Position numbers and translations under genes: made by a program. DNA of 5,051 bases from an uncultured Oscillospiraceae bacterium (GTDB lineage Bacteria; Bacillota; Clostridia; Oscillospirales; Oscillospiraceae), in NCBI GenBank assembly GCA_934546725.1, contig CAKTED010000136.1, positions 1-5,051 of the forward strand, given 5' to 3'. Each line of letters starts with the position of its first letter. Position 1 is the stretch's first letter. Positions 1 through 5,051 of the stretch are shown here, piece after piece. The notes under the pieces are model-generated. The model did not search any database and was not told the origin of the DNA. It saw only the letters and a program-made list of their open reading frames with translations.

Positions 1-673
1 CGCCAACGTACATTACAAGGATATCGGTTGAAATGTGCTTGACTACGCTCAGATCATGAGTTACAAAAATATATGTCAGTCCCCTCTGCTCCTGAAGATC
101 CTGAAGCAGGTTGAGTATCTGCGCCTGAATGGATACGTCAAGAGCCGAAACAGGCTCGTCGCATACAATGAATTTCGGGTTCAGCGCCAGCGCACGGGCA
201 ATTCCGATGCGCTGCCGTCTTCCGCCGTCCAGCTCATGGGGATATGAATAGGCATATCGCCGGGACAGCCCGACAAGATCCATCAGCTCAAATACGCGCT
301 TTTCCATCTCGCTCTTTTTCATTCCGCCAAAGGTCTTTATCGGGTCGGCAATAAGATCCGCAACGCAAAAGCGGGGATTGAGCGATGAAAACGGGTCCTG
401 AAAAACTATCTGCATATCCTTACGCAGCTCACGGTTCTCCCTTTTGCTTATATTTGTTATGTCCCTGCCACGAAAGTATATTTTTCCGTCCGTATTGTCA
501 ACAAGCTTCAAAACGGTTCTGCCAAGGGTGGATTTTCCGCAGCCGCTCTCTCCGACTACTCCCAGGGTCTCCCCCTCGTTGATGGTGAAGTTCACATCGT
601 CCACCGCGTGCAGAGTACCGTATGGCGTATTGAAATATTTTTTCAGATGCTCAACTCTTAAAATTTCGCTCAT
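1..673 (-). CDS. dppF: Dipeptide/oligopeptide ABC transporter ATP-binding protein, DppF/OppF type (3' end cut by window edge)
   Basis: One of the two ATPase subunits that power a peptide-type ABC importer on the cytoplasmic face of the membrane. The frame is open from the ATG at 673 to the window edge, giving 224 codons of the 310-330 usual for the family; the C-terminal part, where an oligo_HPY-type tail is expected, is outside. Visible in order: Walker A GESGCGKST (residues 41-49), Q-loop FQDP (Q92), signature LDGGRRQR (148-155), Walker B FIVCDEP (168-174, with D172 and catalytic E173), D-loop SALD (176-179) and switch His in THDLS (H206). The signature has Asp where LSGGQ has Ser, the one departure from the consensus at a key site. 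The start is set by a perfect TAAGGAGG seven bases upstream. It is the last visible gene, 12 bp after the DppD-type ATPase, with which it should form the heterodimer. The family call is very secure; Dpp versus Opp versus another substrate is not resolved. Confidence 0.95.
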   Translation of the reverse strand, partial: MSEILRVEHLKKYFNTPYGTLHAVDDVNFTINEGETLGVVGESGCGKSTLGRTVLKLVDNTDGKIYFRGRDITNISKRENRELRKDMQIVFQDPFSSLNPRFCVADLIADPIKTFGGMKKSEMEKRVFELMDLVGLSRRYAYSYPHELDGGRRQRIGIARALALNPKFIVCDEPVSALDVSIQAQILNLLQDLQEQRGLTYIFVTHDLSVVKHISTDILVMYVG

Positions 674-680
674 AGCGGAA

Positions 681-688
681 CCTCCTTA
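681..688 (-). promoter_or_regulatory. Ribosome binding site of the DppF-type ATPase gene, overlapping the upstream stop codon
   Basis: The minus strand reads TAAGGAGG here, a near-perfect anti-16S match seven bases before the ATG at 673. Its first three bases are the TAA stop of the upstream ATPase gene, so a ribosome terminating on that gene sits directly on this site. This fixes the start codon and suggests translational coupling that keeps the two ATPase subunits balanced (inference). Confidence 0.9.
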
Positions 689-1639
689 CAGTCTCGCGCA
701 GCGGACGAAGTGACCGGGTTCGACCTCAAGATATTCCGGCTCCTCCGCTTTGCAGGAATCGCACGCGCGCTCGCATCTTGTGCAGAATTTGCAGCCCTTC
801 GGCAGATTTGCCGGATCAGGCATCAGTCCGGGTATCGGCCTGAGGCGCTCAACGTTCTTATCAAGCGACGGTATGGAGCCGAAAAGTCCTTTTGTATACG
901 GATGAAGGGGATTATCAAAAATATGCTCCAGCGTACCGTATTCTACTATCTCCCCGGCATACATTATCGCAACGTCATCGCAGGTCTCCGCCACTATGCC
1001 AAGGTCATGAGTTATGAGCAGCATGGCGGTTTTGAGGCGAAGCTTGAGATCGTTCATAAGCTCCAGCACCTGCGCCTGAATGGTCACGTCCAGCGCCGTG
1101 GTCGGCTCATCCGCAATGAGCAGTCTCGGCTGGCAGGCGAGCGCCATTGCAATTACCACGCGCTGCTTCATCCCGCCCGAAAACTGGTGCGGATATTCGC
1201 CGCTCCGCTCCGGTCTTATGCCAACCATCTCGAGCATTTTCAGGCTCTGCTCCGTCGCCTCCGCCTTTGAGCAGCCGCTGTGCAGCCGGATAGACTCCGC
1301 TATCTGATCTCCGACGCGCAAAACAGGATTCAGCGCCGTCATCGGGTCCTGAAATATCATGGATATCTGGTTGCCGCGAATTTTGCACATTTCCTTTTCG
1401 CCTGTCTGAAGCAGGTTTTTCCCGTCAAACAGTATCTCGCCGCTCACGATTTTTCCCGGCGGGTTTGGCACCAGCCCCAAAATTCCGAGAGCCGTCGTCG
1501 TCTTGCCCGCGCCAGTTTCGCCGACAAGCCCCAGGGTCTTGCCCTCGTCTATGGCAAGGCTTACGCCGTTTACGGCGCGAACAACGCTTTTTCTCGTGAT
1601 ATAGTGAACGGTAAGATCGTTTATTTCCAGCAAACTCAT
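686..1639 (-). CDS. dppD: Dipeptide/oligopeptide ABC transporter ATP-binding protein, DppD/OppD type
   Basis: Complete 317-residue ATPase subunit of the importer, normal length for the family. Motifs in order: Walker A GETGAGKTT (residues 40-48), Q-loop FQDP (Q97), signature FSGGMKQR (153-160), Walker B LLIADEP (173-179, D177 and E178), D-loop TALD (180-183) and switch His in THDLG (H211). The oligo_HPY region begins at NPLHPYTKGL (243-252), the segment diagnostic of peptide/nickel ATPases. The tail carries cysteines at 283, 289, 296 and 314, the spacing of the conserved C-x5-C-x6-C-x17-C motif that binds a [4Fe-4S] cluster in structurally studied DppD/OppD proteins, plus extra cysteines at 286 and 293. 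All ATPase residues are intact. The gene starts at an ATG with an AAGGTGAT site just upstream, nine bases after the DppC-type permease ends. It should pair with the DppF-type ATPase. The symbol is given at family level; the substrate is unknown. Confidence 0.96.
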   Translation of the reverse strand: MSLLEINDLTVHYITRKSVVRAVNGVSLAIDEGKTLGLVGETGAGKTTTALGILGLVPNPPGKIVSGEILFDGKNLLQTGEKEMCKIRGNQISMIFQDPMTALNPVLRVGDQIAESIRLHSGCSKAEATEQSLKMLEMVGIRPERSGEYPHQFSGGMKQRVVIAMALACQPRLLIADEPTTALDVTIQAQVLELMNDLKLRLKTAMLLITHDLGIVAETCDDVAIMYAGEIVEYGTLEHIFDNPLHPYTKGLFGSIPSLDKNVERLRPIPGLMPDPANLPKGCKFCTRCERACDSCKAEEPEYLEVEPGHFVRCARL

Positions 1640-1642
1640 GGT

Positions 1643-1650
1643 ATCACCTT
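1643..1650 (-). promoter_or_regulatory. Ribosome binding site of the DppD-type ATPase gene
   Basis: The minus strand reads AAGGTGAT, with the AGGTG core five bases from the ATG at 1639. The site shares its first two bases with the TAA stop of the upstream permease gene (1649-1651), the same arrangement seen before the DppF-type gene. It supports the ATG at 1639 as start and coupled translation. Confidence 0.8.
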
Positions 1651-2551
1651 AATCCTTCAGTCGGGGGTCAAGTGCATCGCGGAGTGCATCGCCCAAAATA
1701 TTGAAGCTGAAAAGCGTCAGTCCTATAAACAGAGCCGGAAAAATTACGATCGGCGGGAAATCACGCAGAAATTCCCTGCCTGCCGACAGGATGGAGCCCC
1801 ATTCCGGAGTCGGCGCCTGAACGCCCAGTCCAACAAAGCTGAGACCGGAGATCGCCATTATGTTACCTCCAATATCCAGCGTAGCGCTGACTATCAGGGG
1901 CGCAATGGTGTTTGGCAGCACATGCCTGAATATAATGCGGGCATTAGTAGAGCCCGTGGCCTGAGCCGCCTCGATATATTCGTTTTCCTTAATGGTGAGA
2001 ACCGTCGAGCGCATAACGCGGGCGCTGTATGGTATGCCGGCAATGGCTATCGCAAGAGCCGTTTTCATCGGGCCGCTGCCCAGCGCGGACGAGACGGCAA
2101 TGGCCATCAGAAGGCTCGGGATCGACATGAGCACATCGAGTATTCTCGTAATGATATTGTCTACGCGTCCGCCAAAGTAGCCCGCCGCCGCTCCGACCGT
2201 AATGCCGACGGCACTTGAAATAATGATCGCCACAAGGGAAACCAGCAGCGATATGCGTCCGCCGTAAAGCATGCGGGACCACAGGTCCCGGCCGAAGTTA
2301 TCCGTTCCCAGCGGGTGCTCCAGGCAGGGGCTGATAAACTTGTCCTTAAAGCTCTGCGCGTCATACGGATATTTCGTGAACACCGGCGCGAAAATGACCA
2401 GTATGAGCAGGACGGCGATGATTATCAGCCCCAGCATGCCGAGCCGGTTTCTTACAAGCCGCGACAGAATATCATACATTCTGGTGTTTTTTCTGCTCAT
2501 GGCAACAAGGTCGTCCGAAAGCTTTTCCTTCTGCTTCTTTGTTCTGAACAT
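1649..2551 (-). CDS. dppC: Dipeptide/oligopeptide ABC transporter permease, DppC/OppC type
   Basis: Complete 300-residue inner-membrane subunit that forms the translocation channel with the DppB-type permease. The N-terminus is a basic, cytoplasmic OppC_N-like stretch followed by the first membrane segment (about 36-58). An external loop then contains the family hallmark HPLGTDNFGRDLWSRMLYG (79-97). Further hydrophobic segments lie near 100-124, 139-158, 165-180, 215-240 and 266-288. The EAA loop that docks on the ATPase is EYIEAAQATG with downstream HVLPN (191-214), very close to consensus. The C-terminus DALRDALDPRLKD is typical of DppC. The ATG overlaps the stop of the upstream permease by one base and has a GGAGGT site six bases upstream, so the start is well supported. 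No frameshift or missing segment is seen. Family assignment is secure; the transported ligand is not determined by this subunit. Confidence 0.97.
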   Translation of the reverse strand: MFRTKKQKEKLSDDLVAMSRKNTRMYDILSRLVRNRLGMLGLIIIAVLLILVIFAPVFTKYPYDAQSFKDKFISPCLEHPLGTDNFGRDLWSRMLYGGRISLLVSLVAIIISSAVGITVGAAAGYFGGRVDNIITRILDVLMSIPSLLMAIAVSSALGSGPMKTALAIAIAGIPYSARVMRSTVLTIKENEYIEAAQATGSTNARIIFRHVLPNTIAPLIVSATLDIGGNIMAISGLSFVGLGVQAPTPEWGSILSAGREFLRDFPPIVIFPALFIGLTLFSFNILGDALRDALDPRLKD

Positions 2552-3525
2552 TATGCCACCTCCGCCTTACGCGCAGCTTTTTTCTTTTTCTTCTTTCCGG
2601 CAAACTGCGCCTTGATACGCGGATCCACCAATGCGTAGAGGATATCTACAACAATGCTCATCATGCACACGATAAAAGCCGTAAGAATAACCGAGCCGTT
2701 TACTATCGGGTAGTCTCTGTTTGATATTCCGTTATACAGATATGTTCCGAGCCCGGGAATGGAGAAAACCATCTCAACTATCAGGGCGCCGCCCATCAGC
2801 ATTGCAAGCCAGCTGCCGGTAACGGTGATGACAGGTATCATGGTGTTCTTCATGGCGTGCTTTCTTATAACGGCGCTGTTTTTCAGCCCCTTCGCCCGGG
2901 CTGTGCGTATATAATCCTGACGTATCGTTTCAAGCATGGAGGTTCGCGTCATACGCGTCAGCAGCGCTATTCCGCCCAGCGAGTTAACAAATACCGGCAG
3001 GATATAGGACTTCCATTCATTCAGGCCGGACATGGGCAGCCATCTCAGCTTAACGCCGAAAACCACCAGCAGAACCGGAGCAATTACGAACGAAGGGATC
3101 GCAGAGCAGATAAGCGCAAAGGATGTAAAGCCATAGTCAAGAACGCTGTACTGCTTCGTTGCGGCAACAATACCGCAGGGTATGCCGATTATTACGGTAA
3201 CGATAATGCTCAGAAACGCTATTTTGAACGTTGTTACAAATCTGTGCGACAGCTCAGATATTACCGGAACATTATTCATAAAGGATTTGCCAAAATCAAA
3301 TTTGGTGATAATATTCCAGATATAGCCGCCAAGCTGCTGAATATAGCTTTTGTCCAGTCCCAGCTCGGCGGCCTTCTCGGCATATTTTTCCGGGGTATAT
3401 GCGTTGCCGAGAAGCGTCATCACCGGGTCGCCGGGAGTCAGATATGTTATCGTATATACGATGATAAGAACGCCCAGCAGAACCGGTATGGCCCAAAGGA
3501 TTCTCTTTATGATATATTTAGACAA
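2551..3525 (-). CDS. dppB: Dipeptide/oligopeptide ABC transporter permease, DppB/OppB type
   Basis: Complete 324-residue membrane subunit, the first permease of the channel pair. It opens with the typical YIIKRILWAIPVLLGVL first membrane segment (about 4-28) and the PGDP motif just outside it (31-34). A long external region follows, with FDFGKSF (76-82) of the family. Other hydrophobic segments lie near 99-122, 133-158, 171-190, 232-255 and 277-300. The EAA loop is DYIRTARAKGL with downstream HAMKN (204-227), and FSIPGLG (254-260) is the usual late motif. The C-terminus DPRIK ends the family core; an added tail contains six consecutive lysines (311-316) and more basic residues. The start is TTG: no ATG lies between it and the in-frame TGA at 3541-3543, the encoded MSKYIIKR matches the family N-terminus, and a strong GGGGAGG site sits eight bases upstream. 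The next gene, the DppC-type permease, overlaps by one base. Confidence 0.96.
   Translation of the reverse strand: MSKYIIKRILWAIPVLLGVLIIVYTITYLTPGDPVMTLLGNAYTPEKYAEKAAELGLDKSYIQQLGGYIWNIITKFDFGKSFMNNVPVISELSHRFVTTFKIAFLSIIVTVIIGIPCGIVAATKQYSVLDYGFTSFALICSAIPSFVIAPVLLVVFGVKLRWLPMSGLNEWKSYILPVFVNSLGGIALLTRMTRTSMLETIRQDYIRTARAKGLKNSAVIRKHAMKNTMIPVITVTGSWLAMLMGGALIVEMVFSIPGLGTYLYNGISNRDYPIVNGSVILTAFIVCMMSIVVDILYALVDPRIKAQFAGKKKKKKAARKAEVA
2558..2563 (-). promoter_or_regulatory. Ribosome binding site of the DppC-type permease gene, inside the end of the DppB-type gene
   Basis: The minus strand reads GGAGGT six bases before the ATG at 2551. The site lies within the last codons of the upstream permease gene, encoding the Glu-Val of its C-terminus. 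Together with the TAATG stop/start overlap it points to termination-reinitiation coupling of the two permease subunits. Confidence 0.85.
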
Positions 3526-3533
3526 ACCGTAAT

Positions 3534-3540
3534 CCTCCCC
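3534..3540 (-). promoter_or_regulatory. Ribosome binding site that decides the TTG start of the DppB-type permease gene
   Basis: The minus strand reads GGGGAGG, with the GGAGG core eight bases before the TTG at 3525. The in-frame codons upstream reach a TGA at 3541-3543 without an ATG, so this site and TTG are the only reasonable initiation signal. A strong site on a weak start codon is common in low-expression membrane subunits of Firmicutes (general knowledge). Confidence 0.85.
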
Positions 3541-3558
3541 TCAGATATCTGTATATAT

Positions 3559-3591
3559 GCAGGGAGCCGCACTCGCGGCGCGGCTCCCTGC
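3559..3591 (-). promoter_or_regulatory. Strong stem-loop between the binding-protein and permease genes
   Basis: A perfect 12-bp inverted repeat (GCAGGGAGCCGC at 3559-3570, its exact complement at 3580-3591) with a nine-base loop lies in the 103-bp gap, 37 bases after the stop of the binding-protein gene. On the transcribed strand the 5' arm is followed by a second GCCGC, so the inner part of the stem can pair in two registers. The next bases downstream are ATATATACAG, not a run of U, so it lacks the tail of a standard intrinsic terminator. Its position fits the known pattern, as in malE-malF, where a hairpin after the binding-protein gene protects that message and lowers expression of the permease genes. 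The structure is seen directly; partial termination or 3'-end stabilisation is inference. Confidence 0.82.
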
Positions 3592-3628
3592 GCACTCATT
3601 GGCGCCGTGCTTATTTCAACGGCCTGGA

Positions 3629-5051
3629 TCAGTTCCATGCGGAGGCGTAGCTCATATCGGCAAGATTGTAATACTCACCGTTCATAACGCCAAGCTTCAT
3701 CTGCGCAAGGTTGAAAACATCAGTGCGGTAGCCCACCTTGAAGTTGGCCTCTGCAAACGGTATAGCCAGATAGCGGTCATACGTCATCTGCTGAAGCTCC
3801 ATCGACTTTGCTATTCTGGTTTCCGCATCAGTCTCGTATGCAACCTCAAGATACAGCCTGTTATATTCCTCATCATCAATGAAGGTCCATGTAGAGCCGT
3901 TGCGGTTGGCCGCCCAGTCAAGACCGCGAACATACTGCGCGTCAACGGAGCCGAAGTTATCGTAATAGAAGCCGAGCTCAACTCCCGAGCCTGGCGTCAT
4001 CCAGTCGTTGATGGTGGCGGAGATGTCTTTCAGGTCATATGTGAATTCAACGCCGAGCTGGCTGCAATAATATTCAAAGGCCTCGCAGCACTTGCTGTAA
4101 AACGGCGTGCTCATCATAACGGTGTGCAGCTTAAGCGGGTTCGTTTCATCATATCCAGCCTCGGCAAGAAGCTGCTTTGCCTCGTCGATATTAAATTCAT
4201 AGGTGCCGACGTTTTTGTATTCCGGCGAGATTTTGGGGACAATGGAGGTTGCCTCCTGATAGTCTACGCCGAGAACCACCTCGCCAAATTCCGCCCAGGG
4301 GATGCCAACGGCAAACGCCTTGCGGACGTTTTCGTCATACCAGCAGTCGTTCTCAAGGAAGCCCATCTGGAAAATGTAGTTAACGCCGTTGGAGCCGGTG
4401 TATATGTCAAAGCCGTCTCCGCCGTTATTCAGGAATCTTTCATACTCCGTTGCGCTGACGCTGCACATTACGATATTGCCGGCCTCAAGGTCAAGCTCCA
4501 TCGTGGAGGCGTCCTGATAATACTTAAGCGTCCACTGGCGGATCTCTACGGGATTGTTGTCCTTATTCCAGTAATCGTCGCGGGCGGTGAAGGTTGCTCT
4601 GTCGTCGATCTTATACTCGGTGCAGGCATAGGGTCCGGTTCCGACGGGCTTCTGCCACTCAAGCGAATCCCAGCCGACAGACTCGCACCAGGACTTATCG
4701 TAGAGGTAGATGATATAGGAGGAGTAGAAGGCGGAATAGAACTTCTCAAACTTCATGGAAAGCGTCAGCTCGTCAATAACCTCGCACTCGTCATACAAAA
4801 TACCAAACTCATAGGTGTAGGATGAGTCTCTTTCCGGATGGCTGGCGTAGCTGAACAGGAGATCCTCCGCGGTAGCCTTTTCGCCATTGGAGAAATAAAT
4901 GCCGTCCTTCAGCTTCATTATCATCGTGTTGTCATCTTCAAAGTACCAGTCCTCAAGGATTTCGGAGTAAGGCTCCCTCGTTTCGCGGTCGATCTTGAAA
5001 ACCTCGTCAAATACAAGGCTGCATGCGCCGTCATTTTCGGCTGGCGTACAG
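3629..5051 (-). CDS. ABC transporter substrate-binding protein, family 5 (peptide/nickel type), 5' end cut by window edge
   Basis: Extracytoplasmic receptor of the importer, expected to be membrane-anchored as a lipoprotein in a Gram-positive cell. The frame is open from the right edge to the TGA at 3629-3631, giving 473 codons; family members have about 500-600 residues, so roughly 50-80 residues including the signal peptide are missing. Counting from the first whole codon, residues 26-68 are the family 5 hallmark: EILEDWYFEDDNT, then MKLKDGIYFSNGEKATAEDLLFSY. Later landmarks are WYDENVRKAFAVGIPW (the usual VRqAlayAiD region), YEFNIDEAKQLLAEAGYDE, a LKLHTVMMSTPFYSKCCEAF strand/helix unit, and a C-terminal YNRLYLEVAYETDAETR segment before the final YLAIPFAEANF. 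The ATG at 4924 is internal, not the start, because this hallmark continues upstream of it. Gene order and strand make it the receptor of the downstream B-C-D-F genes. The ligand (peptide, nickel, sugar or other) cannot be told. Confidence 0.95.
   Translation of the reverse strand, partial: CTPAENDGACSLVFDEVFKIDRETREPYSEILEDWYFEDDNTMIMKLKDGIYFSNGEKATAEDLLFSYASHPERDSSYTYEFGILYDECEVIDELTLSMKFEKFYSAFYSSYIIYLYDKSWCESVGWDSLEWQKPVGTGPYACTEYKIDDRATFTARDDYWNKDNNPVEIRQWTLKYYQDASTMELDLEAGNIVMCSVSATEYERFLNNGGDGFDIYTGSNGVNYIFQMGFLENDCWYDENVRKAFAVGIPWAEFGEVVLGVDYQEATSIVPKISPEYKNVGTYEFNIDEAKQLLAEAGYDETNPLKLHTVMMSTPFYSKCCEAFEYYCSQLGVEFTYDLKDISATINDWMTPGSGVELGFYYDNFGSVDAQYVRGLDWAANRNGSTWTFIDDEEYNRLYLEVAYETDAETRIAKSMELQQMTYDRYLAIPFAEANFKVGYRTDVFNLAQMKLGVMNGEYYNLADMSYASAWN

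Noticed and set aside
1280..2218. Plus-strand open frame of 312 codons across the ATPase D and permease C genes
   Set aside because: It runs antisense through two well-supported genes and their junction, and the translation is rich in Arg, Gln and Tyr with no family-like motif.
2578..2595. Programmed -1 frameshift site in the A-rich lysine tract of permease B
   Set aside because: The codons are AAG and AAA in a register that does not give the A-AAA-AAG heptamer, and the next gene already has its own ribosome site and ATG, so no fusion is needed.
3542..3558. AT-rich stretch after the stem-loop as an internal promoter or intrinsic terminator tail
   Set aside because: It reads ATATATACAGATATCTG on the minus strand: no U-run for a terminator, and no -35 box at suitable distance, since that position is inside the GC-rich stem.
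2857..3687. Plus-strand open frame of 276 codons antisense to permease B
   Set aside because: It crosses the permease gene, the intergenic stem-loop and the end of the binding-protein gene. Low-complexity composition and lack of any domain mark it as a shadow.
3557..4825. Long plus-strand open frame (422 codons) antisense to the binding-protein gene
   Set aside because: It is in exact codon register with the opposite strand, so it stays open merely because the coding gene rarely uses TTA, CTA or TCA in those positions. Its translation shows no recognisable domain, and its start lies inside the intergenic stem-loop. The minus-strand frame has clear family 5 motifs throughout.
5022..5050. Cys at the very start of the visible binding-protein frame as a possible lipobox cysteine
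   Set aside because: The family 5 hallmark begins only about 25 residues later, whereas mature members have some 50-80 residues between the lipid-anchored Cys and that point. No hydrophobic signal segment is visible before it, so the true lipobox should lie outside the window.

Overview
The window carries most of one ABC importer operon of the dipeptide/oligopeptide/nickel (Dpp/Opp) family, read entirely from the minus strand. In transcription order (right to left) the genes are: a family 5 extracellular solute-binding protein cut by the right edge, a DppB-type permease, a DppC-type permease, a DppD-type ATPase, and a DppF-type ATPase cut by the left edge. This SBP-B-C-D-F order is the classic dpp order. 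Every protein-level call rests on visible family motifs; no search could be run.

The organism is probably a Firmicute of the class Clostridia, perhaps a gut anaerobe. The hints are strong purine-rich Shine-Dalgarno sites (TAAGGAGG, GGGGAGG), a TTG start codon, moderate GC content by eye, and protein wording that resembles clostridial Opp/Dpp proteins from memory. This is an inference; no taxonomic marker gene is present.

Layout: 5051-3629, solute-binding protein lacking its N-terminus. 3628-3526, the only real intergenic gap (103 bp), with a perfect 12-bp stem-loop and then a strong ribosome binding site. 3525-2551, permease B. 2551-1649, permease C, whose ATG overlaps the stop of B by one base (TAATG). 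1639-686, ATPase D, with a cysteine motif typical of the [4Fe-4S]-type tail of DppD. 673-1, the first 224 residues of ATPase F. The B-C-D-F genes are packed with gaps of 12 bp or less and are almost certainly co-transcribed and translationally linked. The operon promoter and the signal peptide of the binding protein lie beyond the right edge; the end of ATPase F and any operon terminator lie beyond the left edge.

Working model from family knowledge: the binding protein captures a peptide (or another small ligand of this family) outside the cell and delivers it to the B/C membrane channel, and the D/F ATPase pair drives import. The substrate cannot be read from the sequence. I find no mobile element, CRISPR array, RNA gene or novel system. 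The points most worth a second look are the altered signature motif (LDGG instead of LSGG) in ATPase F, the stem-loop between the binding-protein and permease genes, and the cysteine-rich tail of ATPase D.
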